NCBI GenBank assembly: GCA_034509755.1
Contig: CM067549.1
Span: forward strand, 40,809,305 to 40,873,304
DNA from: Anisodus tanguticus
Lineage: Eukaryota; Streptophyta; Magnoliopsida; Solanales; Solanaceae
DNA: 64,000 nt
Reading direction: 5' to 3'
Within the stretch, counting starts at the first letter, position 1. Each line of letters opens with the position of its first letter. Shown one piece after another: positions 1 through 10,879 of this stretch. Both the position numbers and the translations under genes were made by a program. Under the pieces are notes generated by a model. The model saw only the letters and a list, made by a program, of their open reading frames with translations. It searched no databases and had not been told where the DNA came from.

Positions 1-136
1 TTTGATCGGCATTAAATTAACACTATCCATCACAAATAGGGTATAGATTGACTTCCATTACTTCTTCAAGGCTGGCGTCACTAATTATTGCATTTCTAAG
101 TCAAGAAACTCAAATTCGTGATTTTTTGCACTTTTC

Positions 137-149
137 GAATTTTCTAGAA
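137..149 (+). promoter_or_regulatory. Heat-shock-element-like motif GAAnnTTCnnGAA
   Basis: GAATTTTCTAGAA is a perfect match to three alternating pentamers (nGAAnnTTCnnGAAn), the known binding pattern of heat shock factors. It arises where a CGAA variant precedes the B-class TTCTAGAA palindrome. Function is not shown by sequence alone. Confidence 0.3.
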
Positions 150-1030
150 TCCTATCGACGAGTCTCGCGATTTTACTGAAATTAATCCCATCCATCACAA
201 ATAATGTATATATTGACTCCAATTACTTTTTCATGGCTGACGTCATGTATTATTGCATTTCTAAGGCTAGAAACTCAAATTCATGATTTTTTGCACTTTT
301 GTTAGGTATTAGCATACAAATTTTCTATAACCATGTCGACTGTCTCTGGTTGAAGTGAAATTCACCCACCCCATCACAAATAGGCTGGTTATCGACACTC
401 ATTACTTCGTCATGGACGACGTCGCTTACTATTGCATTTCTAAGCCCAAAAACTCAAATTCGTGATTTTTTGCACTTTCAGTGGCTATTAACACACAAAT
501 TTTCTAGAATCCTGTCGATTGCCTCTGATTGGCCTAAACTTAACCCCATCCATCACAAATAGGGTATAGATTGACTCGCATTACTTCTTCATGGCTATCG
601 TCGCTTATTATTGCATTTCTAAGCCAAGAAAGTCAAATTCATGATTTTTTGCACTTTTTTGGGTATTAGCATACGGATTTTCTATAACCATGTCGACTGT
701 CTCTGGTTGGAGTGAAATTCTCCCAGTCCATCACAAATAGGCTGGTTATCGACACTCATTACTTCGTCATGGACGACGTCGCTTACTATTGCATTTCTAA
801 GCCCAAAAACTAAAATTCATGATTTTTTGCACTTTCAGTGGATATTAGCACACAAATTTTCTAGAATCCTGACGATTGCCTCTGATTGACCTGAAATTAA
901 CTCCGTCCATAACAAATAGGGTATAGATTGACTCCAATTACTTCTTCATGGTGACGTCGCTTATTATTGCATTTCTAACCTAGAAACTCAAATTCGTGAT
1001 TTTTTGCAGGTTCGGTGGGTATTAGCACAC

Positions 1031-1043
1031 GAATTTTCTAGAA
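1031..1043 (+). promoter_or_regulatory. Heat-shock-element-like motif GAAnnTTCnnGAA
   Basis: Same 13-bp three-pentamer motif, at the handover from F to G in the first 13-mer. Equivalent F-to-G sites are at 3,338-3,350, 4,591-4,603, 5,483-5,495, 7,784-7,796, 9,034-9,046, 10,289-10,301 and 12,252-12,264. Confidence 0.3.
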
Positions 1044-2282
1044 TCCTGTCGACTGCCTCTGATTGGCCTGAAATTAACCCCGTCCGTCACAAATAGGGTA
1101 TAGATTGACTCCAATTACTTTTTCATGGCAGACATCGCTTATTATTGCATTTCTAAGGCAAGAAACTCAAATTCGTGATTTTTTGCACTTTTGGCCGGTA
1201 TTAGCACACGGATTTTCTATAACCGTGCCAATTGTCTCTGGTTGGCGTGAAAGTTAACTGGTCCATCACAAACAGGCTTGTGATCGACACCCATTACTTT
1301 GTCATGGCCGACGTCGCTTATTATTGCATTTCTAAGCCCCAAAACTCAAATTCGTGATTTTTTGCACTTTTAGTGGGTATTAGCACACAAATTTTCTAGA
1401 ATCCTGTCGATTGCCTCTGATTGGCCTAAAATTAACCCCATCCATCACAAATAGGCTATATATTGACTCGCATTACTACTTCATTGGTTGTCATCGCTTA
1501 TTATTGCATTTCTAAGCCAAGAAAGTCAAATTCGTGATTTTTTGCACTTTTGGTGGGTATTAGCATTCGGATTTTCTATCACAATGTCGATCGTCTCTGG
1601 TTGGAGTGAAATTCACCCACCCATCACAAATAGGCTGGTTATCGACACTCATTACTTCGTCATGGCCGACGTCGCTTACTATTGCATTTCTAAGCCCAAA
1701 AACTCAAATTCGTGATTTTTTGCACTTTCAGTGGCTATTAACACACAAATTTTCTAGAATCCTGTCGATTGCCTCTGATTGGCCTAAAATTAACCCCGTC
1801 CATCACAAATAGGGTATAGATTGACTCGCATTACTTCTTCATGGTTCGTCGTCGCTTATTATTGCATTTCTAAGCCAAGAAAGTTAAATTCATGATTTTT
1901 GCACTTTTTTGGGTATTAGCATACGGATTTTCTATAACCATGTCGACTGTCTCTGGTTGGAGTGAAATTCACCCAGTCCTTCACAAATAGGCTGGTTATC
2001 GACACTCGTTACTTCGTCATGGCCGACGTCGCTTACTATTACATTTCTAAGCCCAAAAACTAAAATTCGTGATTTTTTGCACTTTCAGAGGATATTAGCA
2101 CACAAATGTTCTAGAATCCTGACGATTGCATCTGATTGACCTGAAATTAACCCCGTCCATCACAAATAGGGTATAGATTGATTCCCATTACTTCTTCATG
2201 GCTGACGTCGCTTATTATTGCATTTCTAAGCCAAGAAACTCAAATTCGTGATTTTTTGCACATTCGTTGGGTATTAGCACAT

Positions 2283-2295
2283 GAATTTTCTAGAA
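2283..2295 (+). promoter_or_regulatory. Heat-shock-element-like motif at a J-to-D junction
   Basis: The motif is preceded by CACAT, giving TGAATTTTCTAGAAT. It is the J-to-D version of the site; another is at 6,734-6,746. Confidence 0.3.
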
Positions 2296-2445
2296 TCATG
2301 TCGACTGTCTTTGACTGGCATTAAATTAACACTATCCATCACAAATAGGGTATAGATTGACTTCCATTACTTCTTCAAGGCTGGCGTCACTTATTATTGC
2401 ATTTCTAAGTCAAGAAACTCAAATTCGTGATTTTTTGCACTTTCC

Positions 2446-2458
2446 GAATTTTCTAGAA
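2446..2458 (+). promoter_or_regulatory. Heat-shock-element-like motif at a D-to-E junction
   Basis: The motif is preserved although the adjoining GGTGGGTATTAGCACAC segment is deleted in this D monomer. It lies 163 bp from the copy at 2,283. Confidence 0.3.
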
Positions 2459-3214
2459 TCCTATCGACTGTCTCAGATTTTCCTGAAATTAACCCCATCC
2501 ATCACAAATAATGTATATATTGACTCCAATTACTTTTTCATGGCTGACGTCATGTATTATTGCATTTCTAAGGCCAGAAACTCAAATTCGTGATTTTTTG
2601 CACTTTTGTTAGGTATTAGCATACAAATTTTCTATAACCATGTCGACTGTCTCTGGTTGAAGTGAAATTCACCCAGCCCATCACAAATAGGCTGGTTATC
2701 GACACTCATTACTTCATCATGGACGACGTCGCTTACTATTGCATTTCTAAGCCCAAAAACTCAAATTCGTGATTTTTTGCACTTTCAGTGGCTATTAACA
2801 CACAAATTTTCTAGAATCCTGTCGATTGCCTCTGATTGGCCTAAAATTAACCCCGTCCATCACAAATAGGGTATAGATTGACTCGCATTACTTCTTCATG
2901 GCTGTCGTCGCTTATTATTGCATTTCTAAGCCAAGAAAGTCAAATTCATGATTTTTTGCACTTTTTTGGGTATTAGCATAAGGATTTTCTATAACCATGT
3001 CGACTGTCTCTGGTTGGAGTGAAATTCACCCAGTCCATCACAAATAGGCTGGTTATCGACACTCATTACTTCGTCATGGCCGACGTCGCTTACTATTGCA
3101 TTTCTAAGCCCAAAAACTAAAATTCGTGATTTTTTGCACTTTCAGTGGATATTAGCACACAAATTTTCTAGAATCCTGACGATTGCCTCGGATTGACCTG
3201 AAATTAACCCCGTC

Positions 3215-4467
3215 CATAACAAATAGGGTATAGATTGACTCCAATTACTTCTTCATGGTGACGTCGCTTATTATTGCATTTCTAACCTAGAAACTCAAAT
3301 TCGTGATTTTTTGCAGGTTCGGTGGGTATTAGCACACGAATTTTCTAGAATCCTGTCGACTGCCTCTGATTGGCCTGAAATTAACCCCGTCCGTCACAAA
3401 TAGGGTATAGATTGACTCCAATTACTTTTTCATGGCGTACGACGTCGCTTATTATTGCATTTCTAAGGCAAGAAACTCAAATTCGTGATTTTTTGCACTT
3501 TTGGCCGGTATTAGCACACGGATTTTCTATAACCGTGCCAATTGTCTCTCGGTTGGCGTGAAATTAACCGGTCCATCACAAACAGGCTTGTAATCGACAC
3601 CCATTACTTTGTCATGGCCGACGTCGCTTATTATTGCATTTCTAAGCCCCAAAACTCAAATTCGTGATTTTTTGCACTTTTAGTGGGTATTAGCACACAA
3701 ATTTTCTAGAATCCTGTCGATTGCCTCTGATTGGCCTAAAATTAACCCCATCCATCACAAATAGGCTATATATTGACTCGCATTACTACTTCATTGGCTG
3801 TCATCGCTTATTATTGCATTTCTAAGCCAAGAAAGTCAAATTCGTGATTTTTTGCACTTTTGGTGGGTATTAGCATTCGGATTTTCTATCACAATGTCGA
3901 CTGTCTCTGGTTGGAGTGAAATTCACCCAGTCCATCACAAATAGGCTGGTTATCGACACTCATTACTTCGTCATGGCCGACGTCGCTTACTATTGCATTT
4001 CTAAGCCCAAAAACTCAAATTCGTGATTTTTTGCACTTTCAGTGGCTATTAACACACAAATTTTCTAGAATCCTGTCGATTGCCTCTGATTGGCCTAAAA
4101 TTAACCCCGTCCATCACAAATAGGGTATAGATTGACTCGCATTACTTCTTCATGGCCGTCGTCGCTTATTATTGCATTTCTAAGCCAAGAAAGTCAAATT
4201 CATGATTTTTTGCACTTTTTTGGGTATTAGCATACGGATTTTCTATAACCATGTCGACTGTCTCTGGTTGGAGTGAAATTCACCCAGTCCATCACAAATA
4301 GGCTGGTTATCGACACTCGTTACTTCGTCATGGCCGACGTCGCTTACTATTGCATTTCTAAGCCCAAAAACTAAAATTCGTGATTTTTTGCACTTTCAGT
4401 GGATATTAGCACACAAATTTTCTAGAATCCTGACGATTGCCTCTGATTGACCTGAAATTAACCCGTC
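3215..4467 (+). repeat. HOR unit, 7-mer (1,253 bp)
   Basis: Monomers in order are F, G, H, I, A, B and A, starting near 3215, 3394, 3573, 3752, 3930, 4110 and 4289. This is the canonical form of the region 1 unit. It lacks the J-D-E-A-B-A extension of its left neighbour. Confidence 0.85.
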
Positions 4468-5359
4468 CATAACAAATAGGGTATAGATTGACTCCAATTA
4501 CTTCTTCATGGTGACGTCGCTTATTATTGCATTTCTAACCTAGAAACTCAAATTCGTGATTTTTTGCAGGTTCGGTGGGTATTAGCACACGAATTTTCTA
4601 GAATCCTGTCGACTGCCTCTGATTGGCCTGAAATTAACCCCGTCCATCACAAATAGGGTATAGATTGACTCCAATTACTTTTTCATGGCAGACGTCGCTT
4701 ATTATTGCATTTCTAAGGCAAGAAACTCAAATTCGTGATTTTTTGCACTTTTGGCCGGTATTAGCACACGGATTTTCTATAACCGTGCCAATTGTCTCTC
4801 GGTTGGCGTGAAAGTTAACCCTCCATCACAAATAGGCTTGTGATCGACACCCATTACTTTGTCATGGCCGACGTCGCTTATTATTGCATTTCTAAGCCCA
4901 AAAACTCAAATTCGTGATTTTTTGCACTTTCAGTGGCTATTAACACACAAATTTTCTAGAATCCTGTCGATTGCCTCTCGATTGGCCTAAAATTAACCCC
5001 GTCCATCACAAATAGGGTATAGATTGACTCGCATTACTTCTTCATGGTAATCGTCGCTTATTATTGCATTTCTAAGCCAAGAAAGTCAAATTCATGATTT
5101 TTGCACTTTTTTGGGTATTAGCATAAGGATTTTCTATAACCATGTCGATTGTCTCTCGGTTGGAGTGAAATTCACCCACCCATCACAAATAGGCTGGTTA
5201 TCGACACTCATTACTTCGTCATGGCCGACGTCGCTTACTATTGCATTTCTAAGCCCAAAAACTAAAATTCGTGATTTTTTGCACTTTCAGTGGATATTAG
5301 CACACAAATTTTCTAGAATCCTGACGATTGCATCGGATTGACCTGAAATTAACCCCGTC
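4468..5359 (+). repeat. HOR unit, 5-mer (892 bp)
   Basis: Monomers in order are F, G, H, B and A. Relative to the 7-mer, two monomers are lost between H and the last A, as expected from an unequal exchange between B-type copies. The H copy lacks the usual GGTCC and reads CCCTCCATCACAAATAGG, which suggests it is a recombinant. Confidence 0.8.
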
Positions 5360-6609
5360 CATAACAAATAGGGTATAGATTGACTCCAATTACTTCTTCA
5401 TGGTGACGTCGCTTATTATTGCATTTCTAACCTAGAAACTCAAATTCGTGATTTTTTGCAGGTTCGGTGGGTATTAGCACACGAATTTTCTAGAATCCTG
5501 TCGACTGCCTCTGATTGGCCTGAAATTAACCCCGTCCGTCACAAATAGGGTATAGATTGACTCCAATTACTTTTTCATGGCAGACGTCGCTTATTATTGC
5601 ATTTCTAAGGCAAGAAACTCAAATTCGTGATTTTTTGCACTTTTGGCCGGTATTAGCACACGGATTTTCTATAACCGTGCCAATTGTCTCTGGTTGGCGT
5701 GAAAGTTAACTGGTCCATCACAAACAGGCTTGTGATCGACACCCATTACTTTGTCATGGCCGACGTCGCTTATTATTGCATTTCTAAGCCCCAAAACTCA
5801 AATTCGTGATTTTTTGCACTTTTAGTGGGTATTAGCACACAAATTTTCTAGAATCCTGTCGATTGCCTCTGATTGGCCTAAAATTAACCCCATCCATCAC
5901 AAATAGGGTATATATTGACTCGCATTACTTCTTCATTGGTTGTCGTCGCTTATTATTGCATTTCTAAGCCAAGAAAGTCAAATTCGTGATTTTTTGCACT
6001 TTTGGTGGGTATTAGCATTCGGATTTTCTATCACAATGTCGACTGTCTCTGGTTGGAGTGAAATTCACCCAGTCCATCACAAATAGGCTGGTTATCGACA
6101 CTCATTACTTCGTCATGGCCGACGTCGCTTACTATTGCATTTCTAAGCCCAAAAACTCAAATTCGTGATTTTTTGCACTTTCAGTGGCTATTAACACACA
6201 AATTTTCTAGAATCCTGTCGATTGCCTCTGATTGGCCTAAAATTAACCCCGTCCATCACAAATAGGGTATAGATTGACTCGCATTACTTCTTCATGGTTG
6301 TCGTCGCTTATTATTGCATTTCTAAGCCAAGAAAGTCAAATTCATGATTTTTGCACTTTTTTGGGTATTAGCATACGGATTTTCTATAACCATGTCGACT
6401 GTCTCTGGTTGGAGTGAAATTCACCCAGTCCATCACAAATAGGCTGGTTATCGACACTCATTACTTCGTCATGGCCGACGTCGCTTACTATTGCATTTCT
6501 AAGCCCAAAAACTCAAATTCGTGATTTTTTGCACTTTCAGTGGATATTAGCACACAAATTTTCTAGAATCCTGACGATTGCCTCTGATTGACATGAAATT
6601 AACCCCGTC

Positions 6610-6787
6610 CATCACAAATAGGGTATAGATTGACTCCCATTACTTCTTCATGGTGACGTCGCTTATTATTGCATTTCTAAGCCAAGAAACTCAAATTCGT
6701 GATTTTTTGCTCTTTCGTTGGGTATTTGCACATGAATTTTCTAGAATCCTGTCGATTGTCTTTGACGGCATTAAATTAACAACTATC
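6610..6787 (+). repeat. Representative J monomer
   Basis: J is a B-like monomer with TTGACTCCCATTACTTC, TGGTGACGTCGC and AAGCCAAGAAACTC, running into TTTGCACATGAATTTTCTAG. It directly precedes D in the 13-mers of region 1. A related copy starts near 2,158. Confidence 0.7.
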
Positions 6788-6950
6788 CATCACAAATAGG
6801 GTATAGATTGACTTCCATTACTTCTTCAAGGGGCGTCACTTATTATTGCATTTCTAAGTCAAGAAACTCAAATTCGTGATTTTTTGCACTTTCCGATATT
6901 ATTTTCTAGAATCCTATCGATTGTCTCGATTTTTCCAAATTAACCCCATC
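6788..6950 (+). repeat. Representative D monomer, shortened (163 bp)
   Basis: D is introduced by CATTAAATTAACAACTATC and carries TTGACTTCCATTACTTCTTC, CAAGG and GCGTCACTTATTATTG. In region 1 its right side is about 14 bp shorter than usual, because the GGTGGGTATTAGCACAC segment before GAATTTTCTAG or ATTTTCTAG is missing. The copies near 28 and 2,339 share this deletion. The D copies of regions 2 and 4 do not (GTGGATATTACCACACG is present), so two D lineages exist. Confidence 0.8.
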
Positions 6951-7128
6951 CATCACAAATAATGTATATATTGACTCCAATTACTTTTTCATGGCTGACG
7001 TCGTGTATTATTGCATTTCTAAGCCAAAAACTCAAATTCGTGATTTTTTGCACTTTTGTTAGGTATTAGCATACAAATTTTCTATAACCATGTCGACTGT
7101 CTCTGGTTGAAGTGAAATTCACCCAGCC
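6951..7128 (+). repeat. Representative full-length E monomer (178 bp)
   Basis: E reads CATCACAAATAATGTATA in place of the usual AAATAGGGTATAG, then TTGACTCCAATTACTTTTTC and GACGTCGTGTATTATTG. This full-length form belongs to region 1; copies also lie near 193 and 2,509. It is the likely parent of the shortened E copies of regions 2-4. Confidence 0.8.
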
Positions 7129-7661
7129 CATCACAAATAGGCTGGTTATCGACACTCATTACTTCGTCATGGCGACGTCGCTTACTATTGCATTTCTAAG
7201 CCCAAAAACTCAAATTCGTGATTTTTTGCACTTTCAGTGGCTATTAGCACACAAATTTTCTAGAATCCTGTCGATTGCCTCTGATTGGCCTAAAATTAAC
7301 CCCGTCCATCACAAATAGGGTATAGATTGACTCGCATTACTTCTTCATGGTTGTCGTCGCTTATTATTGCATTTCTAAGCCAAGAAAGTCAAATTCATGA
7401 TTTTTTGCACTTTTTTGGGTATTAGCATACGGATTTTCTATAACCATGTCGATTGTCTCTCGGTTGGAGTGAAATTCACCCACCATCACAAATAGGCTGG
7501 TTATCGACACTCATTACTTCGTCATGGCCGACGTCGCTTACTATTGCATTTCTAAGCCCAAAAACTAAAATTCGTGATTTTTTGCACTTTCGGTGGATAT
7601 TAGCACACAAATTTTCTAGAATCCTGACGATTGCCTCGATTGACCTGAAATTAACCCCGTC

Positions 7662-8908
7662 CATAACAAATAGGGTATAGATTGACTCCAATTACTTCTT
7701 CATGGTGACGTCGCTTATTATTGCATTTCTAACCTAGAAACTCAAATTCGTGATTTTTTGCACTTCGGTGGGTATTAGCACACGAATTTTCTAGAATCCC
7801 GTCGATCGCCTCCGATTGGCACGAAATTAACCCCGTCCATCACAAATAGGGTATAGATTGACTCCAATTACTTTTTCATGGCGACGTCGCTTATTATTGC
7901 ATTTCTAAGGCAAGAAACTCAAATTCGTGATTTTTTGCACTTTTGGCGGTATTAGCACACGGATTTTCTATAACCGTGCCAATTGTCTCTCGGTTGGCGT
8001 GAAAGTTAACCGGTCCATCACAAACAGGCTTGTGATCGACACCCATTACTTTGTCATGGCCGACGTCGCTTATTATTGCATTTCTAAGCCCCAAAACTCA
8101 AATTCGTGATTTTTTGCACTTTTAGTGGGTATTAGCACACAAATTTTCTAGAATCCTGTCGATTGCCTCTGATTGGCCTAAAATTAACCCCATCCATCAC
8201 AAATAGGCTATAGATTGACTCGCATTACTTCTTCATTGGTTGTCGTCGCTTATTATTGCATTTCTAAGCCAAGAAAGTCAAATTCGTGATTTTTTGCACT
8301 TTTGGTGGGTATTAGCATTCGGATTTTCTATCACAATGTCGATTGTCTCTCGGTTGGAGTGAAATTCACCCAGTCCATCACAAATAGGCTGGTTATCGAC
8401 ACTCATTACTTCGTCATGGCCGACGTCGCTTACTATTGCATTTCTAAGCCCAAAAACTCAAATTCGTGATTTTTTGCACTTTCAGTGGCTATTAGCACAC
8501 AAATTTTCTAGAATCCTGTCGATTGCCTCTGATTGGCCTAAAATTAACCCCGTCCATCACAAATAGGGTATAGATTGACTCGCATTACTTCTTCATGGTC
8601 GTCGTCGCTTATTATTGCATTTCTAAGCCAAGAAAGTCAAATTCATGATTTTTTGCACTTTTTTGGGTATTAGCATACATATTTTCTATAACCATGTCGA
8701 TTGTCTCTGGTTGGAGTGAAATTCACCCATCCATCACAAATAGGCTGGTTATCGACACTCGTTACTTCGTCATGGCCGACGTCGCTTACTATTACATTTC
8801 TAAGCCCAAAAACTAAAATTCGTGATTTTTTGCACTTTCGGTGGATATTAGCACACAAATTTTCTAGAATCCGACGATTGCCTCGATTGACCTGAAATTA
8901 ACCCCGTC
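7662..8908 (+). repeat. HOR unit, 7-mer (1,247 bp)
   Basis: Order F-G-H-I-A-B-A. From here on many CTG/CAG positions are altered compared with the earlier units, for example TTTCGGTGG for TTTCAGTGG and CTCTCGGTTGG for CTCTGGTTGG. Confidence 0.85.
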
Positions 8909-9629
8909 CATCACAAATAGGGTATAGATTGACTCCAATTACTTCTTCATGGTGATGTCGCTTATTATTGCATTTCTAAGCCTAAGAAACTCAAATTCGT
9001 GATTTTTTGCACTTTTGGTGGGTATTAGCACACGAATTTTCTAGAATCCTGTCGATTGCTCGATTGGCTGAAAATTAACCCCGTCCATCACAAATAGGGT
9101 ATAGATTGACTCCAATTACTTTTCATGGCAGACGCCGACGTCGCTTATTATTGCATTTCTAAGCCAAGAAACTCAAATTCGTGATTTTTTGCACTTTTGG
9201 TGGATATTAGCACACAAATTTTCTATAACCATGTGCCAATTGTCTCTCGGTTGGCATGAAATTAACCTCGTCCATCACAAATAGGCTTGTGATCGACACC
9301 CATTACTTTGTCATGGCCGACGTCGCTTATTATTGCATTTCTAAGCCCCAAAACTCAAATTCGTGATTTTTTGCACTTTTTGTGGGTATTAGCACACAAA
9401 TTTTCTAGAATCCGTCGATTGCCTCTGATTGGCCTAAAATTAACCCCGTCCATCACAAATAGGGTATAGATTGACTCGCATTACTTCTTCATGGCTGTCG
9501 TCGCTTATTATTGCATTTCTAAGCCAAGAAAGTCAAATTCGTGATTTTTTGCACTTTTGGTGGGTATTAGCATTCGGATTTTCTATCACAATGTCGACTG
9601 TCTCTGGTTGGAGTGAAATTCACCCAGTC

Positions 9630-9808
9630 CATCACAAATAGGCTGGTTATCGACACTCATTACTTCGTCATGGCCGACGTCGCTTACTATTGCATTTCTA
9701 AGCCCAAAAACTCAAATTCGTGATTTTTTGCACTTTCAGTGGCTATTAGCACACAAATTTTCTAGAATCCTGTCGATTGCCTCTGATTGGCCTAAAATTA
9801 ACCCCGTC
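9630..9808 (+). repeat. Representative class A monomer (179 bp)
   Basis: This is a clean class A copy, taking CATCACAAATAGG as the arbitrary monomer start. Class A is recognised by GGCTGGTTATCGACACTC, then GGCCGACGTCGCTTACTA, then AAGCCCAAAAACTC. Each A copy is entered from an upstream TTTTCTATAACCATG and a TGGAGTGAAATTCACCC segment. It contains the 8-bp palindrome CGACGTCG. It is followed directly by a B copy. Confidence 0.9.
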
Positions 9809-9986
9809 CATCACAAATAGGGTATAGATTGACTCGCATTACTTCTTCATGGCTGTCGTCGCTTATTATTGCATTTCTAAGCCAAGAAAGTCAAATTCAT
9901 GATTTTTTGCACTTTTTTGGGTATTAGCATACATATTTTCTATAACCATGTCGATTGTCTCTGGTTGGAGTGAAATTCACCCAGTC
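9809..9986 (+). repeat. Representative class B monomer (178 bp)
   Basis: This is a clean class B copy. It is recognised by GGGTATAGATTGACTCGC, CTTCTTCATGGCTGTCGTC and AAGCCAAGAAAGTC. B copies are entered from an upstream TTTTCTAGAATCC and a TTGGCCTAAAATTAACCCC segment. With the preceding A copy it makes the basic 357-bp dimer. A and B share the blocks TATTGCATTTCTAAGCC and GATTTTTTGCACTTT. Confidence 0.9.
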
Positions 9987-10165
9987 CATCACAAATAGGC
10001 TGGTTATCGACACTCATTACTTCGTCATGGCCGACGTCGCTTACTATTGCATTTCTAAGCCCAAAAACTAAAATTCGTGATTTTTTGCACTTTCAGTGGA
10101 TATTAGCACACAAATTTTCTAGAATCCTGACGATTGCCTCTGATTGACATGAAATTAACCCCGTC

Positions 10166-10341
10166 CATAACAAATAGGGTATAGATTGACTCCAATTACT
10201 TCTTCATGGTGACGTCGCTTATTATTGCATTTCTAACCTAGAAACTCAAATTCGTGATTTTTTGCACTTTCGGTGGGTATTAGCACACGAATTTTCTAGA
10301 ATCTGTCGATCCTCCTCGATTGGCCTAAAATTAACCCCGTC
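10166..10341 (+). repeat. Representative F monomer
   Basis: F is a B-like monomer that begins CATAACAAATAGG rather than CATCACAAATAGG, has CTTCATGGTGACGTCGC, and reads TCTAACCTAGAAACTC where B has TCTAAGCCAAGAAAGTC. It opens each larger unit in region 1. Other F copies start at 908, 3215, 4468, 5360, 7662, 12130, 60,660, 62,272 and 63,882. The copy at 8,909 is less typical, with CATCAC and CCTAAGAAAC. Confidence 0.85.
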
Positions 10342-10520
10342 CATCACAAATAGGGTATAGATTGACTCCAATTACTTTTTCATGGCAGACGTCGCTTATT
10401 ATTGCATTTCTAAGGCAAGAAACTCAAATTCGTGATTTTTTGCACTTTTGGCCAGTATTAGCACACGGATTTTCTATAACCGTGCCAATTGTCTCTGGTT
10501 GGCGTGAAAGTTAACTGGTC
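10342..10520 (+). repeat. Representative G monomer
   Basis: G is a B-like monomer with GACTCCAATTACTTTTTCATGG and AAGGCAAGAAACTC. It always follows F and precedes H in region 1. It runs into CACACGGATTTTCTATAACC, so it hands over to an A-type monomer. Confidence 0.8.
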
Positions 10521-10699
10521 CATCACAAACAGGCTTGTGATCGACACCCATTACTTTGTCATGGCCGACGTCGCTTATTATTGCATTTCTAAGCCCAAAA
10601 ACTCAAATTCGTGATTTTTTGCACTTTCAGTGGATATTAGCACACAAATTTTCTAGAATCCTGTCGATTGCCTCTGATTGGCCTAAAATTAACCCCATC
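10521..10699 (+). repeat. Representative H monomer (diverged A class)
   Basis: H occupies an A position but reads CATCACAAACAGGCTTGTG, then ATCGACACCCATTACTTTGTC, and is preceded by CCGTGCCAATTGTCTCTGG and a TGGCGTGAAAGTTAAC segment. In region 1 it starts near 1264, 3573, 4826, 5718, 8019, 9268, 10,521 and 12,485. A subgroup from 15,278 onward reads GACTTTTTGTACTTTTAG where others have GATTTTTTGCAC. Confidence 0.85.
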
Positions 10700-10879
10700 C
10701 ATCACAAATAGGCTATAGATTGACTCGCATTACTTCTTCATTGGCTGTCGTCGCTTATTATTGCATTTCTAAGCCAAGAAAGTCAAATTCGTGATTTTTT
10801 GCACTTTTGGTGGGTATTAGCATTCGGATTTTCTATCACAATGTCGACTGTCTCTGGTTGGAGTGAAATTCACCCAGTC
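10700..10879 (+). repeat. Representative I monomer (B variant)
   Basis: I is a B copy that reads GGCTATAGATTGACTCGC (GGCTATATATTG in early copies) and CTTCATTGGCTGTCGTC, with an extra T in TTCATTGG. It follows H. The TTCATTGG form is also seen in B copies after H-like monomers near 15,403, 29,074, 40,472, 43,557, 46,607, 61,243 and 62,846, so H and I have travelled together. Confidence 0.8.

Larger units (their letters stand above)
908..3214 (+). repeat. HOR unit, 13-mer (2,307 bp)
   Basis: The order of monomers is F-G-H-I-A-B-A-J-D-E-A-B-A. It equals the 7-mer of this region plus an inserted J-D-E-A-B-A segment of six monomers. The D monomer is about 14 bp short, which explains the mean monomer length of 177.5 bp. 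Confidence 0.85.
5360..7661 (+). repeat. HOR unit, 13-mer (2,302 bp)
   Basis: This is a second 13-mer with the same order as 908-3214 (F-G-H-I-A-B-A-J-D-E-A-B-A). Its D and E copies have small further deletions around 6,830 and 6,895-6,945. Confidence 0.85.
8909..10165 (+). repeat. HOR unit, 7-mer (1,257 bp)
   Basis: Order F-G-H-B-A-B-A. The F copy has drifted towards B (CATCACAAATAGG and CCTAAGAAACTC), and the G copy has a duplicated GACGCCGACGTCG near 9,130. Confidence 0.8.

Noticed and set aside
7476..8094. Minus-strand open frames (60-77 codons) such as 7,476-7,691 and 7,894-8,094
   Set aside because: These are the reverse strand of the same monomers and share one repeated peptide. They are repeat shadows.
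10166..10341. Reading F, G, H, I as separate satellite families
   Set aside because: They share most of their sequence and the 178-bp frame with A and B and occupy A or B positions in the alternation, so they are subtypes of one family.
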